Shown here in pieces: positions 7,393 to 16,348 of a stretch of 39,864 nt of DNA (position 1 is its first letter; each line of letters opens with the position of its first letter). The notes under the pieces were generated by a model. The model was not told the DNA's origin. It saw only the letters and a program-made list of their open reading frames with translations, and searched no databases. The DNA lies in NCBI GenBank assembly GCA_030745655.1, contig JASLOE010000006.1, positions 1 through 39,864 on the forward strand. The letters run 5' to 3'. The stretch is from Nitrososphaerales archaeon. GTDB lineage: Archaea > Thermoproteota > Nitrososphaeria > Nitrososphaerales > JACPRH01. Made by a program: the position numbers and the translations under genes.

Positions 7393-8304
7393 GTGTTTGA
7401 AAAGCTTCGTTCAGCTATAAAAACAATAACTACAACAGCTAGTCAAAGAACATTAAAAGAAGGCGACACAATAAAGATACTCACAGAATTTGAACTTGCA
7501 CTAATTGAAAGTGATATAGCACCAGTTATTGCAGAAAATCTAGTTAAAAAAGTCAAAGAAACAATAACTGGAACTAAAGTTGATCGATCTTTAGACACAG
7601 AATCACACCTAAGGGCACATCTTAAAAATGTTGTAAAAAATGTTCTTAATGAAGCCTCAGATCTAAACTTCCTCAAGGTTATCAGTGAGAAAAAGAAAAC
7701 AGGTAACCTCTTTTCGATAGTTTTTCTTGGAATAAATGGAACAGGCAAAACTACAACAATATCTAAGATAGGAAAACTCCTAAAAGACAATGGTTTCTCA
7801 GTTGTGTTTGCTGCTGCAGATACACATAGGGCAGGTGCAATTGAGCAACTTACAGAACATGCTAAACGCTTATCCTTGAAAGTGGTATCTCAGAGATATG
7901 GTGCTGACCCAAGTGCAGTAGCTCGTGATGCAATATTGTATGCTAGGTCACATAAGATAGATGTTGTGTTGATTGACACAGCAGGACGTATGCAAACAAG
8001 CAAGAATCTTATGGATGAAATGACGAAGATTATTCAGGTAATAGAACCTGACTTGAAAATATTTGTAGGTGATGCTCTTGCTGGAAGTGATACAGTTTCT
8101 CAAGCCAAGGAGTTTTCAGAATATACTGAATTTGATGCTGCGATTCTTACAAAAATAGATGCAGATGCTAAAGGTGGAGCAGCACTTTCAATTATTAGCG
8201 TTACAGGAAAACCCATTATTTTTCTTGGAATGGGACAAGAATATGAAAACCTTATACCATTCGATGTAAACAATTTTGTATCATCTATATTTGATATGAA
8301 ATGA
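7393..8304 (+). CDS. ftsY: Signal recognition particle receptor FtsY (NG domain)
   Basis: FtsY is the SRP receptor GTPase that delivers ribosome-nascent chain complexes to the Sec translocon. The N domain covers about residues 1-90. The G domain follows with G1 GINGTGKTTTISK, the insertion-box region DTHRAGAIEQL, G3 DTAGRM, G4 TKIDADAKGGAALS and the closing GMGQEYENLIPF. At 303 residues it lacks the long acidic A domain of bacterial FtsY, as expected in archaea. The start is GTG at 7393, giving MFEKLRSAIK. The gene lies 3 nt behind pfdA and 16 nt before argF. SecE, encoded 2 kb downstream, belongs to the same export pathway. Confidence 0.96.
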   Translation: MFEKLRSAIKTITTTASQRTLKEGDTIKILTEFELALIESDIAPVIAENLVKKVKETITGTKVDRSLDTESHLRAHLKNVVKNVLNEASDLNFLKVISEKKKTGNLFSIVFLGINGTGKTTTISKIGKLLKDNGFSVVFAAADTHRAGAIEQLTEHAKRLSLKVVSQRYGADPSAVARDAILYARSHKIDVVLIDTAGRMQTSKNLMDEMTKIIQVIEPDLKIFVGDALAGSDTVSQAKEFSEYTEFDAAILTKIDADAKGGAALSIISVTGKPIIFLGMGQEYENLIPFDVNNFVSSIFDMK

Positions 8305-8320
8305 GAGGAAAATATCTTAA

Positions 8321-9262
8321 ATGAAAGGAAGAAATTTACTTACATTAGCAGAATTCTCGAAAGAAGAGATAATCAAAATACTTGATTTAGCTGATAAATT
8401 TAAGAAACAAAGGAAAAATAATATTTCAAAAAAAATCCTTTCAGATAAGACTCTTGCAATGATTTTTCATAAACCATCAACTCGAACACGGGTGAGTTTT
8501 GATGTTGCTATGAATGATCTTGGAGGAAACAGTATTACACTCAATTCTAATGAAATCCAGTTATCGAGAGGAGAAACAATAGAAGATACAGCAAAAAGCT
8601 TTTCTCGTTATGTAGATGTGATAATGGCCAGAGTATATAATCATAGAGATGTAGATAATCTGGCTAAATATGCATCTATCCCAGTAATAAACGGTCTCTC
8701 AGACATTTATCATCCTACTCAAGTTCTTGCGGACCTTCAGACTATCCGAGAAAAGAAAGGAAAACTTGAAGGGTTAAAATTGACATGGATAGGAGACGGA
8801 AACAACGTCTGCAATACACTTCTTATTGGATGTAGTAGAATGGGAATAAATATGCAAGTAGCATCACCTTCTAATTATAAACCTAATCGTGAAGCATATG
8901 AAATAGCTAAGAAGTCAGCTGAAAAGAATAGAAGTAGGATAGAAGTGATAAATGATCCAAAAGAGGCGATAAAGGATGCAGACATTGTTGTAACAGATAC
9001 ATTCATCTCAATGGGTTCAGATTCTGAACGTAAAGAACGGTTGAAAGCATTCCTACCAGAATATCAGGTGAATATCAAATTAATGAATAGAGCCAAAAAA
9101 AATGCAATTTTTATGCATTGTCTTCCATCACATCGAGGAGAAGAAGTGACAGAGGGAGTTATTGATGGAGCAAAATCAATTGTATGGGATGAAGCTGAAA
9201 ATCGTTTACACAGTCAAAAAGCACTATTAGCATTCTTACTTTTAGATGAAGACTCCTTTTAA
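8321..9262 (+). CDS. argF: Ornithine carbamoyltransferase
   Basis: The enzyme joins carbamoyl phosphate to ornithine to give citrulline in arginine synthesis. The carbamoyl-phosphate loop KPSTRTR is near residue 50, HPTQVLADLQT near 135, and the ornithine-binding FMHCLPSHRGEEVTEGV near 265; the HCLP cysteine is the OTC hallmark. The 313-residue length is standard. It starts at an ATG 16 nt after ftsY with GAGAGGAAA in front, so it probably shares the transcript. Its substrate is made by CarAB, encoded at 11.9-16.2 kb, which makes the nearby carAB placement metabolically sensible. No regulator (ArgR) or other arg gene is visible nearby. Confidence 0.96.
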   Translation: MKGRNLLTLAEFSKEEIIKILDLADKFKKQRKNNISKKILSDKTLAMIFHKPSTRTRVSFDVAMNDLGGNSITLNSNEIQLSRGETIEDTAKSFSRYVDVIMARVYNHRDVDNLAKYASIPVINGLSDIYHPTQVLADLQTIREKKGKLEGLKLTWIGDGNNVCNTLLIGCSRMGINMQVASPSNYKPNREAYEIAKKSAEKNRSRIEVINDPKEAIKDADIVVTDTFISMGSDSERKERLKAFLPEYQVNIKLMNRAKKNAIFMHCLPSHRGEEVTEGVIDGAKSIVWDEAENRLHSQKALLAFLLLDEDSF

Positions 9263-9272
9263 TAACTAATGC

Positions 9273-9598
9273 CTACTTGAAGTCAGTAAAAAGAATTTCC
9301 TTAAAATTAGAAATTTTTCTGTGGATAATTACAATACCTTCAACGGATAGAAGATTAATCTTTTTATTATATCCCTTGTAATAACCACCAATAGTACCAT
9401 CGGCATAAACAACCCTATGACATGAAATGAAATAATAATTGGATAAGGATTGCAATTCAGTATTTTGCCAATTGCACGAGAAGCATTTGGTTTTCTCAGG
9501 GCTTTAGCAAGATGACCATAAGTTGAGACTTTACCTTTAGATATCTGAAAAATTAATGCATAAACATGATTCTTTTCTAAACAGTTTCTAGTGTGCAT
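9273..9598 (-). pseudogene. ogt: O6-alkylguanine-DNA alkyltransferase gene, frameshifted
   Basis: Two minus-strand ORFs in different frames together spell one alkyltransferase DNA-binding domain. The 89-aa ORF gives VYALIFQISKGKVSTYGHLAKAL...ASRAIGKILNCNPYPIIIS, matching the family helix-turn-helix (RAVGxAxxxNPxPIIIP). The 60-aa ORF gives CHRVVYADGTIGGYYKGYNKKINLLSVEG, matching PCHRVV with the alkyl-acceptor Cys. The frames separate at a 5-bp tandem duplication (TGAAATGAAA on the plus strand, 9423-9432). Deleting one unit restores IIIS-CHRVV and a 106-residue protein. As given, translation loses the active-site Cys. It may be a recent pseudogene, a slippage-switchable gene, or a sequencing/assembly error. 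The duplication falls at a biologically critical point, one codon before the Cys. Confidence 0.88.
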
Positions 9599-9617
9599 AT
9601 TAAGAGCTTAACATCCG

Positions 9618-10424
9618 CTAGAGTTTAATAATCTCTAATCCAGCTTCTTCTACAAGAGATATAACTCGATCTCTTTCTTTTATACCCTTCCAATCCAAGA
9701 TTGCATACGAAACTTTCTCTATAGACCTAGTTATCATTTGATTAAGGATAGATTTGTCTAGATTGATTATAGCATATTTTGGCATTATTGCACCTAAAGC
9801 AAAATTTGATTCAGTGATAAGTTTAGTGAATTTTTCAGAGTAATGATTTCCTCCAAAACCAATAGAAATCTTGTCTGAAGAACATCCTTTTTCAACAGTA
9901 GTCATAACTGCTTCACACACAGTTTCGATTGCATCACTATCTTGCCAATGTTCTTTAGAGGAACCTATTTCTACGAAGAGCACTGGTTTAGAGAAAGATG
10001 TGGGCCCATGATGCATTGGCTCTGTCACTATTGAATATCTAAGAACGTTACTCTTTAGATTCTTTAATTGTTTAAGATATTCTTGATGAAGACTAGGATA
10101 AGTAATTGCCAATTTAGATGGAGCGCCACCAAATTGAGCAACTTTTGAGAAATTACCGGGAAAATGCGCAGTTAAACTCGGTATTCCACTTTCTGATTTA
10201 TGATGAGATAGAAAGATGTATGCAGTGGGATCTAAGATTGGTTCATCTAGAAACAAAAGATTTTTAGAGGTTTTTATTAGTTGTATTCTGCCTTTTTTAT
10301 AAATTGGGTAACCTTCGAATCTTTGATTACTCTCTTTAAAACCATATGTTTCGATTAGATGTTGAGCCATGTTTCTGCTGGCAATGTCTTGGTTAGACGA
10401 CACCAAAATGAAATGGTCATACAT
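9618..10424 (-). CDS. dtdA: D-aminoacyl-tRNA deacylase (archaeal/plant GEK1 type)
   Basis: DtdA hydrolyses D-amino acids wrongly attached to tRNA, recycling the tRNA. The 268-residue protein shows the family signatures TAHFPGNF (THxxGN-like), MHHGPTSF, VEIGSSKEHW and the zinc-site region IGFGGNHYSEKFTKL. Sequence between residues 60 and 240 is recognisable throughout. It starts at ATG 10424, and the divergent secE starts 101 nt away, so the shared gap should hold two promoters. The disrupted ogt gene lies 19 nt downstream in the same direction, so both were probably one transcript. Function is well established for the family in archaea and plants. Confidence 0.92.
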   Translation of the reverse strand: MYDHFILVSSNQDIASRNMAQHLIETYGFKESNQRFEGYPIYKKGRIQLIKTSKNLLFLDEPILDPTAYIFLSHHKSESGIPSLTAHFPGNFSKVAQFGGAPSKLAITYPSLHQEYLKQLKNLKSNVLRYSIVTEPMHHGPTSFSKPVLFVEIGSSKEHWQDSDAIETVCEAVMTTVEKGCSSDKISIGFGGNHYSEKFTKLITESNFALGAIMPKYAIINLDKSILNQMITRSIEKVSYAILDWKGIKERDRVISLVEEAGLEIIKL

Positions 10425-10525
10425 TGTTTAATTACACTAATTCTTTATAATAGAAAGGTTTTTCGGGTTAGTAGAGTAAACTATTTACTTTATGATTTTA
10501 TGCGATTGAGTTGGTAAAATAAATA

Positions 10526-10696
10526 ATGGGGTTAGGAAGTTTTATTCGATCAGCTAAAAATACTATGAAACTAGCCCACAAATCTGACCGACAAGAATTC
10601 ATGCTTTACCTTAAATTAGTATTACTAGGTGTCAGTGTTGTAGGAACTTTAGGTTTTATCATTCAGACGATTAGTGCATTCTTGCAGCTAGGATGA
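10526..10696 (+). CDS. secE: Protein translocase subunit SecE (Sec61 gamma)
   Basis: This 56-residue ORF is below the cutoff of the supplied track. It reads MGLGSFIRSAKNTMKLAHKSDRQEF and then one hydrophobic helix (LVLLGVSVVGTLGFIIQTIS). This is the SecE/Sec61-gamma layout: an amphipathic N-terminal helix with the conserved x-K-P/S-D-x-x-E motif, then a single membrane span. SecE clamps the SecY channel in the cytoplasmic membrane. The spt5/nusG gene starts 7 nt downstream, which is the usual archaeal secE-nusG-L11 order and confirms the call. An in-frame upstream TTG at 10511 meets a stop at once, so ATG 10526 is the start. Confidence 0.93.
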   Translation: MGLGSFIRSAKNTMKLAHKSDRQEFMLYLKLVLLGVSVVGTLGFIIQTISAFLQLG

Positions 10697-10703
10697 GACT
10701 ATT

Positions 10704-11180
10704 ATGAATGAAGCAATTTCAGGAAGAATATTCGGAGTAAAAACTGCGGGTGGACAAGAGAAGACTGTTGCCACATTTGTTGCAACAAGAGTAGAGATGC
10801 GTGAAAAGAAGGTTTATTCTGTTCTGGTATTTGATGCAATGAAAGGATATATCTTTCTTGAAGCTCCAGACGCCCAGGTTGTCAGTGAAAGTATAGCTGG
10901 ATTTAAGCATGTTAAGAGTCAAGTACCTGGAATAATTAGGTTCCCAGATATAGAGAAATTCCTTGTGACAAAGTCAATATTGACTGAACTTAACGAAGGA
11001 GATAAAGTTGAGATTGTAGCTGGACCCTTTAAAGGAATGCAAGCAAATATTACCCGTATTGAGCCAGTACGTAAAGAAGTTACAGTAATACTATTAGATG
11101 CACCATATCAGCTACCGGTAACGGTTGATGCTGATTATCTCAAGATCATTCAGAAAAATAGTGAGACAAACGCTGAATAG
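10704..11180 (+). CDS. spt5: Transcription elongation factor Spt5 / NusG
   Basis: The 158-residue protein contains an NGN domain (about 5-95; FGVKTAGGQEKTVATF..., YIFLEAPDAQVV...IAGFKHVKSQVPG) and a C-terminal KOW domain (about 100-150; LNEGDKVEIVAGPFKGMQANITRIE). Spt5 binds the RNA polymerase clamp, usually with Spt4, raises processivity and links transcription to the ribosome. It is 7 nt behind secE, so both are likely one transcript. The gap to L11 (133 nt) contains a possible own promoter for L11 (CTTATAT at about 11258), suggesting that the stalk operon is expressed independently as well. Confidence 0.95.
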   Translation: MNEAISGRIFGVKTAGGQEKTVATFVATRVEMREKKVYSVLVFDAMKGYIFLEAPDAQVVSESIAGFKHVKSQVPGIIRFPDIEKFLVTKSILTELNEGDKVEIVAGPFKGMQANITRIEPVRKEVTVILLDAPYQLPVTVDADYLKIIQKNSETNAE

Positions 11181-11313
11181 ATACTTTACTAGAATCCATT
11201 ATTAACTTATCATTATAATTTATTATTTGGACTATTTTAGGCATAAACATCTCTAAGACTTATATCAGGGTCGTAAGGAACCTCCACCAAAGCTATTGGA
11301 CAAATGATGAGAA

Positions 11314-11802
11314 GTGGGAGAAAAAAAGTTTGTTAATGCTCTTGTAGTAGGTGGAGGGGCTGATGCGGGTCCACCACTCGGACCAGCATTAGGGCCTTTG
11401 GGAATGAATGTCATGATGATTGTTAAGGAAATTAATGAAAAGACTAAAGATTATTCAGGTATGCGTGTACCTATAAAAATTTCAGTTGATACTGAAACAA
11501 AAGAATTCGATGTGGAAGTGGGAATACCAACAACTTCCGCATTGATAGTTAAAGAATCCGGAGTTGAAAAGGGATCTGGTGAACCTAATACAAAATTGAA
11601 TGGTAATTTAGATTTTCAACAGTTACTAAAGATTGCTAACGCTAAGAGAGATCAATCATATGGAAAGACATTGAAAGCGGTTGTAAGAGAAGTAGTGGGT
11701 TCTTGCATAAGTATGGGGGTCAAGATAGAAGAGAAAGATCCTCGTGAGTTCCAGAAAGAATTAGGTGAAGGAAAGTTTGATTCGAAGATTACTGAAAACT
11801 AA
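11314..11802 (+). CDS. rpl11: Large-subunit ribosomal protein L11 (uL11)
   Basis: L11 binds the GTPase-associated centre of 23S rRNA together with the L10/L12 stalk. The N-terminal domain contains the universal GPPLGPALGPLGMNV near residue 20. The C-terminal RNA-binding domain has NGNLDFQQLLKIANAKRDQSYGKTLKAVVREVVGSCISMGV. The 162-residue length is typical of archaea. GTG at 11314 is the only in-frame start, since a TGA precedes it at 11308. Two ATG codons at 11304 and 11307 are out of frame and overlap the true start. carA begins 49 nt downstream, so the usual archaeal L11-L1-L10-L12 order is interrupted by carAB. Confidence 0.97.
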   Translation: MGEKKFVNALVVGGGADAGPPLGPALGPLGMNVMMIVKEINEKTKDYSGMRVPIKISVDTETKEFDVEVGIPTTSALIVKESGVEKGSGEPNTKLNGNLDFQQLLKIANAKRDQSYGKTLKAVVREVVGSCISMGVKIEEKDPREFQKELGEGKFDSKITEN

Positions 11803-11851
11803 AAAATAACTTTAATATCAACATCTTCAAAGGGGAGCCAAGGCTGCCTAA

Positions 11852-12997
11852 ATGGATGTAGAAAGGAATCCTGGATTAATAGCTAAATTAGTCCTTAATG
11901 ATGGAACAGTACTCAAGGGAGAAGGATTCGGTTTTTCAAGTATAACTGTTGGAGAAATAGTTTTTAACACAGGGATGGTTGGTTATACAGAGTCTTTAAC
12001 AGACCCATCCTACCGTGGACAGATTTTATGTTTTACATATCCATTAATAGGGAATTATGGGGTACCAGAATTCAGGCGAAGAGACAAATATAATCTGCCA
12101 GTTGGTTTCGAATCTGAATCCATTCAAGTTTCAGGAGTAATTGTTAATGAGATCTGTGAAAAACCAAGTCATTGGGCATCCAAGATAACTTTGAATGAAT
12201 GGTTGAAACAAAGTAAGGTTTCTGGAATATACGGAATTGATACAAGGGAATTGACGAAAAAGATTCGCGTTCATGGTGTAATGATGAGTATTCTTGAGGT
12301 ATCAAAAGAACCTTCATCAGATGATTTTTTAATTAAAAAACTTGAAAACAATCTAAATTACAATGATATCAATTTTGTTGAGAAGGTTTCTGTAAAGGAA
12401 CCAGTTGAGTACGGAGTAGGAGATAATAAAGTTGTACTCATAGATTGTGGAGTAAAGCTCAACATAGTTAGAGAACTCCTCCGCAGGGGTTTGAAGGTGA
12501 TTCGAGTACCTCATGATACTTCTTCAAGGGATATTTTAGATTTTCAACCAAGGGGAGTAATAGTGAGTAATGGACCAGGGAATCCAAAACAATGTGTCAA
12601 GACTGTAAGAACAGTGAATGAGCTTTTTGATGAGAGTATCCCCCTTTTAGGAATATGCTTGGGAACACAAATTATTGGTTTAGCGCTTGGAGGAGATACC
12701 TATAAACTGAAATATGGTCACAGAGGACAGAATAAGCCCTGCATAGATTTAGGAACTCTGCGAAGTTATGTTACAAGTCAGAATCATGGATATGCAATTA
12801 ATCCTAAATCACTGGAGGGTACCGGTTTAAAACCTTGGTTTGTAAATGCTGATGATAAGACTATCGAAGGTTTGAAGCATAAGAATGGAAGATGTATATC
12901 AGTTCAATTTCATCCTGAGGCTTCACCGGGTCCAAACGATACAGAATATGTTTTTGACGAATTTCTTAATATCCTAAAAGGTGATTCAAGTGAGTAG
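11852..12997 (+). CDS. carA: Carbamoyl-phosphate synthase small (glutaminase) subunit
   Basis: CarA hydrolyses glutamine and passes ammonia through a tunnel to CarB. The N-terminal domain has the CarA signature FNTGMVGYTESLTDPSYRGQ. The C-terminal class I glutaminase domain contains the nucleophile elbow LGICLGTQIIGLA, GHRGQN, and the catalytic His/Glu in VQFHPEASPGP. The length of 381 residues is standard. ATG 11852 is preceded by GGGGAGCC. That Shine-Dalgarno lies in a short complementary sequence (AGCC/GGCT) that could partly hide it. The stop overlaps the start of carB, indicating translational coupling. Its position within the ribosomal-protein operon is uncommon. With ArgF, it feeds arginine synthesis; pyrimidine synthesis is the other use. 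Confidence 0.97.
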   Translation: MDVERNPGLIAKLVLNDGTVLKGEGFGFSSITVGEIVFNTGMVGYTESLTDPSYRGQILCFTYPLIGNYGVPEFRRRDKYNLPVGFESESIQVSGVIVNEICEKPSHWASKITLNEWLKQSKVSGIYGIDTRELTKKIRVHGVMMSILEVSKEPSSDDFLIKKLENNLNYNDINFVEKVSVKEPVEYGVGDNKVVLIDCGVKLNIVRELLRRGLKVIRVPHDTSSRDILDFQPRGVIVSNGPGNPKQCVKTVRTVNELFDESIPLLGICLGTQIIGLALGGDTYKLKYGHRGQNKPCIDLGTLRSYVTSQNHGYAINPKSLEGTGLKPWFVNADDKTIEGLKHKNGRCISVQFHPEASPGPNDTEYVFDEFLNILKGDSSE

Positions 12998-15900
12998 GAT
13001 ACAAGGAATAAAAAAAGTTCTAGTTATTGGAAGCGGAGCAATTAAAATTGGGGAAGCAGGAGAATTTGATTATAGTGGTTCTCAGGCTTTAAAGGCTCTT
13101 CGTGAAGAAGGAATAGAATCAGTTCTAGTGAATCCGAATGTAGCCACTATACAGACAGACACCAGAATGGTGGATAAGATATACTATTTGCCTATTAATC
13201 TTGAATATGTAACCAAAGTAATAGAAAAAGAGAGACCCGATGGAGTATTCTTTAGTTTTGGAGGACAAACAGCTTTAAACTGCGGAGTTCAACTTGCAGA
13301 GAAAGGTATCTTAGAAAAATATGGAGTAAAAGTATTGGGTACACCTATCTCTGGAATTCAAGCAACAGAAGACAGAGATATTTTCGTTCGAACAATGGGG
13401 AAGGCAGGTATACCGGTACCGAAGAGCAAAGCAGCTTATTCTGTTGAAACAGCTCGAAAAATCGCAGATAAGATAGGATATCCCATTATGATTCGAGTAG
13501 CATATACCCTCGGTGGAAAAGGTTCAGGAGTTGCACATAACGAATATGAACTTGATGAAATAGTTCAACGAGGACTTGCTAACAGTCTTGCACATCAAGT
13601 GTTGATTGAAGAATATCTTGGTTCATGGAAACAAGTAGAGTATGAGGTAATGCGAGATCAAAAAGATAACAGTGTAATCATTTGTAATATGGAGAATATG
13701 CTTGCTATGCGAGTACATACTGGTGACAATATTGTAATTGCACCTTCTCAAACTTTATCAAATAATGAATATCATATGCTCAGGACTGCAGCCATACAAG
13801 CGACAAGAGCTTGTGGAGTAATTGGAGAATGCAATATCCAATTTGCACTTGATATGAAGTCTGAAAAGTTTTTGGCTATAGAAATAAACGCTCGTCTTTC
13901 ACGCTCATCAGCACTTGCGTCAAAGGCAACTGGATATCCTTTAGCATATGTAGCAGCAAAACTAGCTTTGGGATATACATTGCCAGAGCTTACTAACAAA
14001 GTTACAGGTGTTACCACAGCGTGTTTTGAACCTTCTTTGGATTACTTAGTGGTCAAAATGCCAAGGTGGGATCTTCAGAAGTTTGATAGAGTTAGTAGAA
14101 ACCTCGGTGCCCAGATGAAATCTGTTGGTGAAGTCATGGCAATCGGGCAAAAGTTTGAAGAAGCTATACAAAAGGCCATACGAATGATTGAAAAAGGTCG
14201 AAACGGATTAGTTTGCAACGAAGACACTGAAGAATCCCTTGACATGATTGAGATTGGGTTGAATAGACCAACTGATGATATTATTTTCGTGGTAGTACAG
14301 GCAATAAAACTCGGGATGTCATTAGAGCGTATTCAAGAATTATCATTTATTGATTTTTGGTTTCTAGAAAAGATTAAGAATATAGTCCAAGTTGAATTAG
14401 AACTTAGAAATAGAAATCAAAAACTCTCAAATGTTTCGAAGAAACTTATCTTGAAATCTAAACAATTAGGTTTCTCAGACAAACAAATCTCTAGTTGTCT
14501 CGGTGTAACAGAATTAGAAGTACGTGATTACCGAAAAAAAATCCGAGTAAATCCAATTGTGAAGCAGATAGATACATTGGCAGGAGAATGGCCTGCACAA
14601 ACCAACTACCTGTATCTAACTTATAATGGTGAAGTAGATGATGTGAAGTTCAGTGAAGAGAAGAAAGCTATAGTATTGGGAGCCGGTACATACAGAATTG
14701 GGAGCTCAGTTGAGTTTGATTGGTGTACAATGAATATGGTCTGGGGTTTGAAGGAGAATGGTGTTAATGAAGTATTGGTAATAAACTGCAATCCAGAGAC
14801 AGTTTCAACAGATTATGACGAAAGTGACCGACTATATTTTGAAGAACTGACATTTGAACATGTCTTAGACATTTATGAAAAGGAGAAACCCATAGGTATT
14901 GTTACCTGTGTAGGAGGACAGACAGCTAATAATCTTACACCGAAACTCGAAAAACAACAAGTAAAGATTCTGGGAACAAGTAGTATTAGTGTGGATATGG
15001 CAGAAAATCGATCTAAGTTTAGTAAACTTCTTGATGACCTCAATATGGCTCAGCCAAAATGGAGCAAATTTGCTTCAATTAAGGAAGCTAAAGAATTCGC
15101 CAAAGATGTAGGGTATCCTGTAATGGTTAGACCGTCATATGTATTGAGTGGAGCTGCTATGAAAGTGATTTGGACATCAGATCATATGGAAAAATTCCTT
15201 AAAACAGCATCTAAGGTTAGCCCAGAATATCCATTAGTTATCAGTAAATTCATCCAGGATGCATTGGAAGTGGAGCTTGATGCAGTTTCTGATGGTGAAG
15301 ATATTCTAATCGGTTCAACAATGGAGCACATTGAAAAGGCGGGAATACACTCAGGTGATGCTATTATGGTAGCACCTCCAAAAGGGGTAAACCAAGATAT
15401 ACAAAATACATTAAATGAATATGCTTCTAAAATCGCTCTTGCACTTCAAGTAAAGGGACCATTTAACATGCAGTTCATAGTCAAAGACAATACAGTATAT
15501 GTTATAGAATGCAATCTGAGAGCGTCAAGATCAATGCCATTCATTTCTAAATTGATGGGAATTAATCTTATGGATGCAGCTTCACTCTCAGTTTTAGGAT
15601 ATAGCATCAAACCTTTGTTAAAGACAATGAGAAGAAAAAATATTGTTGGGGTGAAAGTACCTCAATTCTCTTTCACTCAACTTGAAGGAGCAGATCTTAT
15701 CCTTGGAGTTGAAATGCAATCTACGGGAGAAGTTGCTTGTTTTGGGAAGAATTTCTTTGATGCATTAAGTAAAGCGATGATTTCTGCAGGATATAAGATT
15801 CCTCGACAAGGAGGCAACATCCTAATTACGGTCGGAGGACAAAATATGAAAAGAAGTATACTCCCTTTGGTTCATATGTTACGAGAATTAGGTTATAGTA

Positions 15901-16235
15901 TTCTTTCCACTGAACATACATCAGAATTTCTTATCGAGAATGGAGTTTCAAATGTTACAACAGTTTTTAAGATCGCGGAACCAGAACGAAAACCAAACAT
16001 TGTGGATCATCTTCTGAGTGGGTCTCTTGACCTAATAATCAATATACCTCAATCTTCAGCTATAGAGAAATACGCATATATGCTTGAGGATGAATATGTT
16101 ATCCGACGAAGATCAGTTGAACTTGGAATACCTGTATTAACAAATATAGAAACTGCAACTGTCTTTATAAAAAGTCTAGAGTGGATGCGGTCTAACAAGC
16201 CAACTGTAGATTTCCACACTTCTAAGACAAATTGA
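12981..16235 (+). CDS. carB: Carbamoyl-phosphate synthase large subunit
   Basis: At 1084 residues this is a full-length CarB with two duplicated ATP-grasp halves. Half one starts KKVLVIGSGAIKIGEAGEFDYSGSQA and carries the first ATP-grasp (IRVAYTLGGKGSG; ECNIQFALD). Half two starts KKAIVLGAGTYRIGSSVEFDWC and carries VRPSYVLSGAAMKV and GPFNMQFIV. A C-terminal MGS-like allosteric domain begins near residue 940 (GGNILITVGGQNMKRSILPLVHMLRELGYSILSTEHTSEFL). The enzyme makes carbamoyl phosphate from bicarbonate, ammonia and two ATP. Two GTG codons (12981, 12990) could start it, and both overlap the end of carA; the second gives the shorter MSRIQGIKKVLV. The next gene, L1, follows after 113 nt, so a separate promoter there is possible. 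Confidence 0.97.
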   Translation: MIQVSRIQGIKKVLVIGSGAIKIGEAGEFDYSGSQALKALREEGIESVLVNPNVATIQTDTRMVDKIYYLPINLEYVTKVIEKERPDGVFFSFGGQTALNCGVQLAEKGILEKYGVKVLGTPISGIQATEDRDIFVRTMGKAGIPVPKSKAAYSVETARKIADKIGYPIMIRVAYTLGGKGSGVAHNEYELDEIVQRGLANSLAHQVLIEEYLGSWKQVEYEVMRDQKDNSVIICNMENMLAMRVHTGDNIVIAPSQTLSNNEYHMLRTAAIQATRACGVIGECNIQFALDMKSEKFLAIEINARLSRSSALASKATGYPLAYVAAKLALGYTLPELTNKVTGVTTACFEPSLDYLVVKMPRWDLQKFDRVSRNLGAQMKSVGEVMAIGQKFEEAIQKAIRMIEKGRNGLVCNEDTEESLDMIEIGLNRPTDDIIFVVVQAIKLGMSLERIQELSFIDFWFLEKIKNIVQVELELRNRNQKLSNVSKKLILKSKQLGFSDKQISSCLGVTELEVRDYRKKIRVNPIVKQIDTLAGEWPAQTNYLYLTYNGEVDDVKFSEEKKAIVLGAGTYRIGSSVEFDWCTMNMVWGLKENGVNEVLVINCNPETVSTDYDESDRLYFEELTFEHVLDIYEKEKPIGIVTCVGGQTANNLTPKLEKQQVKILGTSSISVDMAENRSKFSKLLDDLNMAQPKWSKFASIKEAKEFAKDVGYPVMVRPSYVLSGAAMKVIWTSDHMEKFLKTASKVSPEYPLVISKFIQDALEVELDAVSDGEDILIGSTMEHIEKAGIHSGDAIMVAPPKGVNQDIQNTLNEYASKIALALQVKGPFNMQFIVKDNTVYVIECNLRASRSMPFISKLMGINLMDAASLSVLGYSIKPLLKTMRRKNIVGVKVPQFSFTQLEGADLILGVEMQSTGEVACFGKNFFDALSKAMISAGYKIPRQGGNILITVGGQNMKRSILPLVHMLRELGYSILSTEHTSEFLIENGVSNVTTVFKIAEPERKPNIVDHLLSGSLDLIINIPQSSAIEKYAYMLEDEYVIRRRSVELGIPVLTNIETATVFIKSLEWMRSNKPTVDFHTSKTN

Positions 16236-16348
16236 TGAAAACATTATTAAGGCAATATTAAAGGATAAAAAGAAGACAATTAATCTTGAAGTGATAGGTT
16301 GATAAAGGTCTAATTCAAGAAGTGGTCGAGTCGGAGGCGTATTAATAA

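Noticed and set aside
11304-11365. C/D-box-like ATGATGA...CTGA and a 10-codon upstream ORF at the L11 start
   Set aside because: The second box is in conserved L11 coding sequence, and the short overlapping ORF has no support beyond two ATG codons.
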